Positions 6,826-13,929 of a DNA stretch of 20,962 nt are shown piece after piece. How positions within the stretch are numbered: position 1 is the stretch's first letter; every line of letters begins with the position of its first letter. This DNA comes from Bacteroidales bacterium (lineage in GTDB: Bacteria; Bacteroidota; Bacteroidia; Bacteroidales; UBA932): contig JAFUWW010000068.1 in the NCBI GenBank assembly GCA_017471085.1, forward strand, positions 1-20,962, written 5' to 3'. The notes beneath the pieces are model-generated. The model was not told the DNA's origin. It worked only from the letters and a program-made list of their open reading frames with translations, and did not search any database. The translations under genes were made by a program, and so were the position numbers.

Positions 6826-6960
6826 TGCCACGTTGACGAACAGAAAGCACACGTGGCCGATTTCTTGTCAACGCGGCAACGGAATCGGCTTATTTGGCAT
6901 AAAATACGGCCGCGTTGACGTGTAGAGGGCCGCACAATGCTGTTTTCACGTCAACGCGGC
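6826..6960. repeat. Four alternating copies of GCCRCGTTGAC forming two nested inverted repeats
   Basis: The copies are TGCCACGTTGAC (6826-6837), its inverse GTCAACGCGGCA (6867-6878), GCCGCGTTGACGTG (6909-6922) and its perfect inverse CACGTCAACGCGGC (6947-6960). The second pair forms a 14-bp perfect stem with a 24-nt loop; the first pair matches at 11 of 12. A second inverted pair, GCCGATTTC (6856-6864) and GGAATCGGC (6881-6889), interleaves with the first. Confidence 0.75.
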
Positions 6961-6963
6961 AAA

Positions 6964-7055
6964 GGTGACGCCACCTCGCATTACGCGGCTCGGTGGCTAC
7001 GGCTCGCCGCTGCGGGGGGCTCCGTAAATTGGCCCTCCTCGCGGCGGCCGTCACC
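6964..7055. other. GC-rich structured segment
   Basis: A strongly GC-rich block bounded by GGTGACG (6964-6970) and CGTCACC (7049-7055), with many short internal GGC/GCC inverted repeats. It differs sharply in composition from the AT-rich flanks on both sides. I see no credible gene in it. Confidence 0.5.
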
Positions 7056-7151
7056 AACCACAAATGTCACAATCACCAACCATTTTTGTCAATTATACCC
7101 CATACTTGGCCGTGTAAAGAATATTAATGTATCAGGAACTCACACAATAAA

Positions 7152-7183
7152 TTTGTTTTTCTCTCGGTTTGCACGTACATTTG
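7152..7183 (+). promoter_or_regulatory. Promoter of the nucleotidyltransferase/HEPN pair
   Basis: TTTG (7152-7155) and TACATTTG (7176-7183) are separated by 20 bp. The ATG follows only 4 bp after the -7 box, so transcription probably starts at or within a few bases of the start codon and the mRNA may be leaderless. Confidence 0.75.
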
Positions 7184-7187
7184 CACT

Positions 7188-7511
7188 ATGAGTCAGAAGG
7201 AACAGACAATGCTTGAGCTCATTAAGAGCAAGGCCCGGGAGGTAATTCCTCCCGGTATTCAGGCATATCTGTATGGTTCCCGGGCACGCGGAGAAGCCCA
7301 TTCAGACTCAGACTGGGACATTCTCATACTTGTAGATGCGCCCAGTGCGAAAATCGGCCTTTATGATTCTCTGGCATATCCGCTCACGGAACTCGGCTGG
7401 AAATATGGTGAGGTTATTGTACCCGTCATTTACTCCCGCGACGAATGGGACCATCCTTCTTCACTTCTTTTCCGCCGTAATGTTGAACAAGATGCCATTG
7501 CCCTCGTATGA
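7188..7511 (+). CDS. MNT-family nucleotidyltransferase (antitoxin-like)
   Basis: The 107-residue protein is a minimal nucleotidyltransferase. The signature is G30-S31 followed by D42-W-D44 (GSRARGEAHSDSDWDILIL), the GSx10DxD metal-binding motif; E75 in GEVIVPV may supply the third acidic residue. In MNT/HEPN pairs the MNT protein acts as antitoxin, in some cases by adding AMP to the HEPN partner. Here its stop overlaps the HEPN start (ATGA), but that partner is interrupted. The gene may thus be a leftover antitoxin. It lies in the candidate tRNA-Leu island. Confidence 0.9.
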   Translation: MSQKEQTMLELIKSKAREVIPPGIQAYLYGSRARGEAHSDSDWDILILVDAPSAKIGLYDSLAYPLTELGWKYGEVIVPVIYSRDEWDHPSSLLFRRNVEQDAIALV

Positions 7512-7903
7512 GTCTGTCACAAGAAGAAAGAGCCATCGTTGTCGGCCTTGAACTGGAAAAAGCCGACAGATTCCTTGCACAGGCCAATGCCGTTGCTGCG
7601 CTCTGAATCTGGGATGTTGTCACCAACCGAATCTTTTATGCTGCATTCCATGCCGTATCGGCCCTGTTGATAAACGACCACATCGAAGTCCGTAGCCACA
7701 AGGGTGCGGGTTTGATGTTCGGCCAGAAGTATGTCATTCCCGGTATATTCTCTGCCGATGATGGCCGTCTTTACGCCAAGCTACAGGATATCCGGGAAAA
7801 AAGCGACTACAACTTGGTGTACCAGTCCGACGAAGAGGAAATGGCTCCGCTCATAGAGAAGACAAGAGACTTGATTGAGCGTATCAGGATAAAAATAAAG
7901 TAA
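7508..7903 (+). pseudogene. HEPN-domain protein gene interrupted by an in-frame TGA
   Basis: Reading from the ATG at 7508, which overlaps the upstream stop, 32 codons (MSLSQEERAIVVGLELEKA...) precede a TGA at 7604-7606. The same frame then continues to the TAA at 7901 with a typical HEPN body: NRIFYAAFHAVSALLI, HKGAGLMFGQKYV, and a helical acidic C-terminus. Without the stop the product would be 131 residues, normal for this family. One base change (TGA to GGA or CGA) would restore it. The region around the invariant R and H of NRIFYAAFH is intact. Most likely a toxin gene inactivated by a nonsense mutation; a restart downstream (for example ATG at 7713) would lack the first helices. Confidence 0.82.
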
Positions 7904-7920
7904 AATAGTCGTTATTTTAC
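7900..7920 (+). other. AT-rich hairpin at the end of the HEPN frame
   Basis: GTAAAATA (7900-7907) and TATTTTAC (7913-7920) are perfect complements around five bases and include the HEPN stop codon. There is no T tract, so terminator function is uncertain. Confidence 0.4.
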
Positions 7921-7985
7921 ACCAAACAGGCAATTGGATTTGCTAACAACTTGAAAATAAGAAACTTATTTATATCATTTCTGCA

Positions 7986-8030
7986 CTGATTTCGCGCACA
8001 CGAATGATGACTTCAAAAGTCATCCTTTTT
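7986..8030 (+). repeat. Candidate right attachment site: second copy of tRNA-Leu 3' end and terminator
   Basis: CTGATTTCGCGCAC at 7986-7999 repeats the last 13 bases of tRNA-Leu plus one more. It is followed by a slightly changed copy of the tRNA terminator (GATGACTT and AAGTCATC arms, then T7). The rest of a tRNA is not present, so this is a fragment rather than a second gene. The hairpin may still work as a terminator for the HEPN transcript. Confidence 0.65.
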
Positions 8031-8074
8031 TTGTGCCATCGAATGAGCTCTGCAGAGGGAGCGCAGGTATGGCT

Positions 8075-8106
8075 AAAAAAAGTCCCTCCCGAAAGGGAAG
8101 GGACTT
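8075..8106 (-). terminator. Terminator of hppA
   Basis: On the minus strand AAGTCCCTTCCC pairs with GGGAGGGACTT (one bulged T) around a short loop and is followed by a run of T. It lies 22 bp after the hppA stop. Confidence 0.85.
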
Positions 8107-8128
8107 AAAGTGACCAGGAAACTGCACG

Positions 8129-10318
8129 TCAGTGCAGCATCACTGTAAGGCCGGCCATCACGATGGAGACCATCGACATCAGTTTGATCAGGATGTTCAG
8201 GGACGGGCCGGAGGTGTCTTTGAACGGGTCGCCTACCGTATCACCCACCACCGTGGCGTGGTGGCTGGAAGAGTTCTTGCCGCCGAAGTGTCCTTCTTCC
8301 ACGTACTTCTTGGCATTGTCCCAGGCGCCGCCGGAATTGGCGAGGAAGATAGCCAGGACAAAACCGGCACCCAGACCGCCGGCGAGCAGGCCGATCACAC
8401 CGGCAGGACCCAGGATGATACCTACCAGCATCGGCACGATAATGGCCAGCAGGGACGGGAAAATCATCTCGTGCTGGGCAGCCTTTGTAGAGATGCGCAC
8501 GCAGGAGGTGTAGTCGGGGCGCTGTTTACCCTCCAGGATGCCTGCGATTTCGCGGAACTGGCGGCGGACCTCCACCACCATCTTCTCAGCGGCGCGGCCC
8601 ACGGCGTTCATGGTGAGACCGCAGAACAGGAAGGCCATCATGGAACCGATAAAGATTCCGACCAGCACCATCGGGTTCATGAGGGTGATATCATAGTGCT
8701 CTACGATATCCTGGATGGAACCCTGCGCCAGGCGCGAGAATTCCGCAGCCATCTCTCCGCCCTTGGCGGCCAGATGACCGAAGCCGATCTTGATCTCCTC
8801 AATGTAGGATGCCAGCAGGGCCAGCGCCGTAAGGGCGGCCGAACCGATGGCAAAGCCCTTTCCGGTGGCAGCCGTGGTGTTGCCCAGAGAATCCAGAATG
8901 TCTGTCTTTTCACGGACGGAAGGATCCAGCTCGCTCATCTGGGCATTGCCGCCGGCGTTGTCGGCGATGGGGCCGTATGCGTCGGTGGCCAGGGTGATGC
9001 CCAGCGTGGAAAGCATGCCCACGGCCGCGATGGAGATGCCGTACAGGCCCATGCTCAGGGTATCTACGCTATAATGGAACCCGGTTGCGAAGCCATAGGC
9101 CAGGAGAATGGCCACGGCGATGGTAAGCACAGGAATGGCGGTGGAAATCATACCCAGGCCGACGCCGTTGATAATAACGGTAGCAGGGCCTGTCTGCGAG
9201 CTCTCCGCCAGCTTTTTAGTGGGCTTATAGGAATGGGAAGTGTAATACTCTGTTACCTTGCCGATGATCACACCGGCCAGCAAGCCGCTCACCACGCTGA
9301 GGGCCATCTGCCACCAGTTGGGGAATCCCAGAAGATAGAAGACCCCGAACGAGAGGATGGCGATGAGGATGGAACTGAGGTTGGTACCCACACTCAGCGA
9401 GCCCAGCAAGTCTTTCAGCGTGGCCCCTTCCTTGGTGCGGACCACATAAATGCCGATAATGGACAAGACCACGCCGATAGCGGCAATGAGCATCGGGGCG
9501 AAGATAGCCCTGAGCTGCACATCCGTACCGTCGGCAAAGAAAGCGGAGGCACCCAATGCCATGGTTGCGAGGATACTGCCGCAGTAAGACTCGTAGAGGT
9601 CTGCACCCATGCCGGCCACGTCACCTACATTGTCGCCCACATTGTCGGCGATGGTGGCGGGGTTGCGGGGATCGTCCTCCGGGATGTCCTGCTCGACCTT
9701 GCCCACGATGTCGGCGCCCACATCGGCCGCCTTGGTATAGATACCGCCACCCACACGGGCGAAGAGCGCCTGCGTAGAAGCGCCCATGCCGAAGGTGAGC
9801 ATGGTGGTTGTAATGACGACCAGCGTCTGGGCATCGGAGGCCTCGTGCACGAAAGCGCGGAGAATAAGCCACCAGATGGAAATATCCAGAAGACCCAGGC
9901 CGACAACGGTAAGACCCATGACGGCGCCGCTGCGGAAAGCCACCTTGAGGCCGGCATTCAGGCTGCGCATGGTGGCGTTGGCCGTACGGCCGGAAGCGTA
10001 AGTGGCTGTCTTCATGCCCACGAAGCCTGCCAGGCCGGAGAAGAAACCACCGGTAAGGAAGGCAAACGGAACCCAGGGATTCTGCACGCCGAAACCATAG
10101 GCCAGGATGGCGAACAGCACGGCCAGTACGGCGAACACGATGATTACAACCTTGTACTGCTGCTTGAGATAGGCCATGGCCCCTTCACGGACATACTGGG
10201 CGATCTCCTTCATGGTAGGAGTGCCCTCTCCCTCTTTCATCATCTGGCTGAAGAACCACCAGGCGAAGAAAAGTGCCACCAGAGAGGCGGCAGGGACAAA
10301 ATAAAACAGGTTAGACAT
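8129..10318 (-). CDS. hppA: Membrane-bound ion-pumping pyrophosphatase
   Basis: The 729-residue integral membrane protein hydrolyses pyrophosphate to pump Na+ and/or H+ out of the cytoplasm. The substrate-binding region [19 protein letters not shown] with [20 protein letters not shown] lies at 199-245. A second conserved region ([20 protein letters not shown]) lies about 450-470, and the C-terminal [21 protein letters not shown] is also present. In [10 protein letters not shown] (479-488) the signature positions are A and G, the pattern of K+-dependent enzymes; K+-independent ones have K and T. Na+ versus H+ transport cannot be settled by eye. The ATG at 10318 ([13 protein letters not shown]) is preferred over an upstream in-frame start, which would lie upstream of the promoter. 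Confidence 0.97.
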   Translation of the reverse strand: MSNLFYFVPAASLVALFFAWWFFSQMMKEGEGTPTMKEIAQYVREGAMAYLKQQYKVVIIVFAVLAVLFAILAYGFGVQNPWVPFAFLTGGFFSGLAGFVGMKTATYASGRTANATMRSLNAGLKVAFRSGAVMGLTVVGLGLLDISIWWLILRAFVHEASDAQTLVVITTTMLTFGMGASTQALFARVGGGIYTKAADVGADIVGKVEQDIPEDDPRNPATIADNVGDNVGDVAGMGADLYESYCGSILATMALGASAFFADGTDVQLRAIFAPMLIAAIGVVLSIIGIYVVRTKEGATLKDLLGSLSVGTNLSSILIAILSFGVFYLLGFPNWWQMALSVVSGLLAGVIIGKVTEYYTSHSYKPTKKLAESSQTGPATVIINGVGLGMISTAIPVLTIAVAILLAYGFATGFHYSVDTLSMGLYGISIAAVGMLSTLGITLATDAYGPIADNAGGNAQMSELDPSVREKTDILDSLGNTTAATGKGFAIGSAALTALALLASYIEEIKIGFGHLAAKGGEMAAEFSRLAQGSIQDIVEHYDITLMNPMVLVGIFIGSMMAFLFCGLTMNAVGRAAEKMVVEVRRQFREIAGILEGKQRPDYTSCVRISTKAAQHEMIFPSLLAIIVPMLVGIILGPAGVIGLLAGGLGAGFVLAIFLANSGGAWDNAKKYVEEGHFGGKNSSSHHATVVGDTVGDPFKDTSGPSLNILIKLMSMVSIVMAGLTVMLH

Positions 10319-10355
10319 AGTAATATAGTTGGTTAGTACATTACATTTTCTTCTG

Positions 10356-10385
10356 CAAATATAATAAAATATCGCGCATTGCAAC
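10356..10385 (-). promoter_or_regulatory. Promoter of hppA
   Basis: The -7 box TATATTTG (10356-10363) is a full consensus match, with GTTG (10382-10385) 18 bp upstream as a -33 box. A leader of about 30 nt precedes the ATG at 10318. This supports the shorter protein start. Confidence 0.7.
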
Positions 10386-10423
10386 CCGGCAAATCACCTA
10401 AATGAGCTTTCTTGACAGAAAAC

Positions 10424-10456
10424 AAAGCAAAAAACCGGGCCAAAACCGGCCCGGTT
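10424..10456 (-). terminator. Terminator after deoC, end of the ftsY operon
   Basis: On the minus strand AACCGGGCC pairs with GGCCCGGTT over 9 bp around a 6-nt loop, followed by TTTTTT. It lies 22 bp past the deoC stop. Confidence 0.9.
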
Positions 10457-10477
10457 ATTAAAAATATTTCCGAACTA

Positions 10478-11368
10478 TCAGAAATAAGCGACGGTCTTCT
10501 GGTCAACGGCAGAGAGCAGCTGATTGGCCAGACGGCTCACGCCGAAGCGGAAGAGATTCTTGTTAAGCCATTCCTTGCCCAGGATGGAACTGACGATGGA
10601 ATAGTAGCAGACAGCATCCATGGCGGAGGAAATGCCGCCGGCGGCCTTGAATCCCACCTTCCGTCCGGTCTTCGCGTAGTAGGCCTTGATGCACTCGCAC
10701 ATCACATAGGCAGCCTGGGGAGTGGCGTTCACCTTCACCTTTCCGGTGGAAGTCTTGATGAAATCGGCCCCGTTCTCCATGGCCAGGAAGGAGGCATCGG
10801 CGATACGCTCCGGAGTGACCAGCAGGCCGGTCTCCAGGATCACCTTGAGCACCACGGGACGACCCAGCTCGGCTGCGACCTTGTCGATGCACTCACGGGA
10901 TGCGCGGATCTCGGCACCGGCCGCATCGACATTCCCATTAAGGAAACTATTGAGCGCCAGCACGATATCGATCTCGTCGGCACCACCGCGGACGGCCAGT
11001 TCTATCTCGTGCAGCTTCACTTCCAGGAAACTTTGGGAAGTGGGGAAGCAACCCGCCACGGTGGTCACATGCACAGCCGGATTCTTCCGCACGGAAGCCA
11101 CCACCGAAGCGAAATTCGGATACACGCAGACCGAAGCGGGAAGCGGCCAGGAAGGATAGTCCGCCTCAAAGGCGTTCACCTTCTCCACCAGGGCGGCCAC
11201 CGTTGCCGGCGTATCCTCGTTGGCCAGCGTAGTGAGGTCCATGATGCTGAAACAATCTTTCAGGATTTCCTCGGAGCAGACTTTCTCCAAGTTGCTTGCT
11301 ATCAGGGCCAACTGACGGTCGATGGCCTCTTTGTCCGGCGTATAGCCGTATTTGCTGGAAACAGACAT
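10478..11368 (-). CDS. deoC: Deoxyribose-phosphate aldolase
   Basis: The 296-residue enzyme interconverts 2-deoxyribose-5-phosphate with glyceraldehyde-3-phosphate and acetaldehyde in deoxynucleoside breakdown. The Schiff-base lysine is K205 in FIKTSTGK. Supporting residues are K175 (LKVILETG), K241 (GFKAAGGI) and the acidic DEID segment at about 131-134. CVYPNF and TVAGCFPT are also family hallmarks. It is somewhat longer than the E. coli enzyme because of an N-terminal helical extension. It starts 4 bp after the radical SAM gene and is the last gene of the operon. Confidence 0.96.
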   Translation of the reverse strand: MSVSSKYGYTPDKEAIDRQLALIASNLEKVCSEEILKDCFSIMDLTTLANEDTPATVAALVEKVNAFEADYPSWPLPASVCVYPNFASVVASVRKNPAVHVTTVAGCFPTSQSFLEVKLHEIELAVRGGADEIDIVLALNSFLNGNVDAAGAEIRASRECIDKVAAELGRPVVLKVILETGLLVTPERIADASFLAMENGADFIKTSTGKVKVNATPQAAYVMCECIKAYYAKTGRKVGFKAAGGISSAMDAVCYYSIVSSILGKEWLNKNLFRFGVSRLANQLLSAVDQKTVAYF

Positions 11369-11372
11369 AACT

Positions 11373-12122
11373 TTATCCTTTAATTTGAATTGTAAAACCT
11401 TCGTCGATAAGCGGCTGCACCAGGGAGCGCATCTCTTCCACCGTATATTTGGAAAGCCCGGAAGCCGGCGTTTCCCGGTCGATGGTATAGACCATCACCT
11501 CACGGGGAGAAAGATGCCGCACCAGGTCCATCCACTGTTCCACCCACTGGGCCGATTCCCATCCATCGGCCTTGAGGAACATGGTCTGCAGGACGAAATT
11601 TCCCTGAAACCGTTCCAGGTCGCGGACGATATCGGCCACGTGATACTCCCCTACGGGCTGATTCATGAGCACAGCGCCTTCATCCGTGGGGGCATCTATC
11701 TTGAGGATGGGATTGTCCACCTTCCGGAGCGCATGAAAGACAGGCTCCCGTCCCACTCTGGTGGCATTGGAAAGGACCGAAACCTTGGCATTGGGATAAT
11801 AACGGTCCCTCAGTTCCAGGGTCAGGTCGATAATGGCCGGGAAATCCGGGTTCAGGGTAGGTTCCCCGTCTCCGGAGAAGGTGATGGAGTCGATGGGAGT
11901 GCCGGCCTCGCTGCAAGCCCGCAGTTTGGCTTCCAGCGCCTCCCTGACATCTTCCGCCGTGGGAAGGGTCCGGTCTCCCCTGCCATCCTTGTTCCAGCCG
12001 CATTCGCAGTAGATACAGTCGAAATTGCACAGTTTTCCCTCCTGAGGCAGCAGATTGATGCCCAGGGACGATCCCAGCCGGCGGCTGAAAATAGGACCGA
12101 ACACTGTCGTTTCCCGCATCAT
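11373..12122 (-). CDS. Radical SAM protein, function unknown
   Basis: The 249-residue protein has a radical SAM cluster motif CNFDCIYC (C32, C36, C39; the canonical CX3CX2C spacing) and the SAM-contact segment TFSGDGEPTL (81-90). The N-terminal FGPIFSRRLGSSLGINLLP is typical of a widespread group of stand-alone radical SAM proteins. No C-terminal extra Fe-S domain is visible. The reaction is not known to me. Its first ATG overlaps the amidohydrolase stop by 4 bp; a second ATG follows immediately, so either could be the start. Confidence 0.9.
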   Translation of the reverse strand: MMRETTVFGPIFSRRLGSSLGINLLPQEGKLCNFDCIYCECGWNKDGRGDRTLPTAEDVREALEAKLRACSEAGTPIDSITFSGDGEPTLNPDFPAIIDLTLELRDRYYPNAKVSVLSNATRVGREPVFHALRKVDNPILKIDAPTDEGAVLMNQPVGEYHVADIVRDLERFQGNFVLQTMFLKADGWESAQWVEQWMDLVRHLSPREVMVYTIDRETPASGLSKYTVEEMRSLVQPLIDEGFTIQIKG

Positions 12123-13300
12123 AGCCGTATCGATTTACTTTCCGAAGAGAGTCTGCCGCCCTCCAGATGGTCGATGAAGACGAGGCCGGGACGCTTGCCG
12201 GGCTCCAGGGAGCCAAGGACATCCTCTTTGCCAAGGAAGGCTGCACCGTTGCTGCTCGCCCACACAAGCATCTCTCCCAGAGGAACTTCCGGGAAATGCT
12301 GTTGCAGGCAGTAAAGCTCGTCCACAATGCAGAGGTCGTCATTGGAAGAGAGAGAATCCGTACCCAGACAGACGGGAATGCCGCTTTGCCGCATCAGGCC
12401 GATGGGCGGCAGCATGTTATGGATGAACAGGTTGGACAGCGGGCAGATGGCCAGATAAGGGTGACGGAGCACCGCTTTGGCAGCATCGACCCCCTCCTGC
12501 GTGAGGCAGCATTCGTGCACCAGCAGTACATTCCCTTCTACGGGAACCGGGACTCCGGCCTTGAGCCTGTCCAGGAAATACTGAAGGGACGAGGTGCCGG
12601 TAACCGGCGGCGTGGGGATGCCGTTGGCTATGCGGTTGTCCCACATGGGACCGCTGCCGCTCATCATCATCTGCTCCTCTTCGTCGGATTCTTCGCTGTG
12701 GAAGGAAAGGAAACCGCTTTTCAGGCCCTCGACCGAAGAGGCGGTGACCAGTTCCGGGCTCATGGTGTAGCAGGAATGGGGCGTCGGGGCGGCATCCAGC
12801 CCGAAGGACTGCGCCTCCTGCTGCAGTTTCTTCACGCCGGCCATCACCGCATCGCATTCTGCCGGCTCCGCACCGAAAACTTCCAGGAAAGTGCGGGTAT
12901 ACATGGGATGGCTCCGCTTCACGGCAAAGGAATCGCTGCAATTGGAGATATCGGCCATGGCCACCACGCCCTGGTTCCAGAGTCGGTCCATGGCATCGGA
13001 GAGCTTGCGCACTTTTTCTTCCAGTGTCTGCGTGTCCCGAAGGGCATTGATCTGGTCGATGAAACCGGCCATGCCGGTCCCCTTCCGGAACAGGCCCTGC
13101 ATATAGGAAAGCTCCACATGGCAGTGCGCATTGACGAAACCTGGACACAGGGCTCCGTCCAGGAAGACAGGTTCGGCGGACACATCCGGCGATTCTCCGG
13201 TGCGCACCACCGTCCCGTCCTCTTCCACTTCAACGAATCCGTTCACAATCGGCTCAGTGGAAGTGAGCGTATACAGATATTTGGCGGCAAATCGTTTCAT
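12119..13300 (-). CDS. Metal-dependent amidohydrolase (deaminase-like)
   Basis: The 393-residue protein is a member of the amidohydrolase superfamily close to the cytosine/adenosine-type deaminases. Metal and catalytic residues visible are H59-C-H61 (NAHCHVELSY), H201 with E203/E204 (SFHSEES), H262 (LVHECC) and D315 (GTDSLSSN). The pattern resembles chlorohydrolase/SAH-deaminase and aminodeoxyfutalosine-deaminase proteins. A role in menaquinone (futalosine pathway) synthesis is possible but cannot be shown here. It overlaps DUF4296 upstream and the radical SAM gene downstream by about 4 bp each, so it is translated from the same mRNA. Confidence 0.9.
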   Translation of the reverse strand: MKRFAAKYLYTLTSTEPIVNGFVEVEEDGTVVRTGESPDVSAEPVFLDGALCPGFVNAHCHVELSYMQGLFRKGTGMAGFIDQINALRDTQTLEEKVRKLSDAMDRLWNQGVVAMADISNCSDSFAVKRSHPMYTRTFLEVFGAEPAECDAVMAGVKKLQQEAQSFGLDAAPTPHSCYTMSPELVTASSVEGLKSGFLSFHSEESDEEEQMMMSGSGPMWDNRIANGIPTPPVTGTSSLQYFLDRLKAGVPVPVEGNVLLVHECCLTQEGVDAAKAVLRHPYLAICPLSNLFIHNMLPPIGLMRQSGIPVCLGTDSLSSNDDLCIVDELYCLQQHFPEVPLGEMLVWASSNGAAFLGKEDVLGSLEPGKRPGLVFIDHLEGGRLSSESKSIRL

Positions 13301-13929
13301 TCAACTACTTGAAGGCGGTTAAATTTACTTCTGTCCAATATATGTTTCACGTCCGGACGCGGTTTCAAGGTATCGGCCTTCTGCACCGCGGCCGTATCCG
13401 GCTTGATGGCCTCCGGATTCAGCACCAGCGTATCCAGTTCCAGACCTTTATCCTGACGGAAAGTGAAAAACCCGTTACCGGTGGAATCCTTTATCACCCG
13501 GTAGTGTTCCTCTGCAAGGAAAGGACGGGGCTGGAGGTTGCTCACAGGCTTGTTATAAATCTCCATCATGGCATTCTTCCAGTCCTCCTGCTCGATCAGA
13601 ACATCCAGTTCCTTGACCTGCTTCTCCAGGTTTTCCCACACATCGGCCATGATCTTGGCCATCCGTTCAGGGTCTTCCAGGTAATACTTTACGCTGTACA
13701 AATAATCATCGATGGTATAGCCGTATTTCTCGAAAATGCCCTCGTAGAAAAGCACCGTATCCACCTTGCTGCGAAGGTCCTGGTCGTAACGGATCTTCTG
13801 GTCCATGAAGAACATCTCCGTGCAGACGTCCACCATCTTGTCACGAGGGATGCGCCGCGCCTCCTTCAGGCAGGAAACCCAAAGGAGGGCCGACAGGGCC
13901 AGCAGGATATGACCGGTACGCAGGCTCAT
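13297..13929 (-). CDS. DUF4296 lipoprotein
   Basis: The 210-residue protein has a lipoprotein signal (HILLALSALLWVSC, C20). The DUF4296 core follows at about residues 28-110: IPRDKMVDVCTEMFFMDQK, then FYEGIFEKYGYTIDDYLYSVKYYLEDPE. The C-terminal part is low-complexity and Pro/Lys-rich. The family is confined to Bacteroidetes and its function is unknown. Its ATG abuts the pheT stop with no spacing, so translation is probably coupled. Confidence 0.88.
   Translation of the reverse strand: MSLRTGHILLALSALLWVSCLKEARRIPRDKMVDVCTEMFFMDQKIRYDQDLRSKVDTVLFYEGIFEKYGYTIDDYLYSVKYYLEDPERMAKIMADVWENLEKQVKELDVLIEQEDWKNAMMEIYNKPVSNLQPRPFLAEEHYRVIKDSTGNGFFTFRQDKGLELDTLVLNPEAIKPDTAAVQKADTLKPRPDVKHILDRSKFNRLQVVE

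Larger units (their letters stand above)
6692..7097. mobile_element. MITE-like 406-bp element with about 27-bp terminal inverted repeats
   Basis: The left end at 6692-6718 and the right end at 7071-7097 are inverted repeats matching at about 22 of 27 positions. They share a TATAAT end, GACA, four variable bases, and TGGTTGGTGATT on the inner side. A further direct copy of the right-end core (TCACCAACCA, four bases, TGTCA) lies 22 bp inside, at 7051-7069. The interior is non-coding and rich in palindromes. No target-site duplication is visible and no transposase is present. It fills most of the 560-bp gap between tRNA-Leu and the nucleotidyltransferase gene. Confidence 0.5.
6628..7999. mobile_element. 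Candidate 1.4-kb island integrated at tRNA-Leu
   Basis: The island is the DNA between the tRNA-Leu 3' end and its downstream copy. It contains a MITE-like element and a nucleotidyltransferase/HEPN gene pair with a broken second gene, but no integrase. It could be the remnant of a larger element after deletion, or a small element mobilised in trans. Boundaries rest only on the repeat. Confidence 0.5.

Noticed and set aside
6826..6960. Integron attC sites
   Set aside because: The repeated GTTGACG does not match the GTTRRRY core and no integron integrase or cassette order is seen.
6937..7191. 84-codon plus-strand frame inside the island
   Set aside because: It runs through inverted repeats and the GC-rich block and overlaps the promoter and start of the MNT gene.
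7604..7606. TGA read as an amino acid (recoded genome or selenocysteine)
   Set aside because: TGA ends several intact genes here (DUF3575, MNT, helicase), and no selenocysteine insertion hairpin or Sec-type active site is evident in a HEPN protein.
7986..8035. A second tRNA-Leu gene
   Set aside because: Only the T-arm end and 3' acceptor strand are present; no D arm, anticodon arm or 5' acceptor precedes them.
8132..10336. 734-codon plus-strand open frame opposite hppA
   Set aside because: Antisense shadow of hppA; His/Gly-rich low-complexity translation with no domain.
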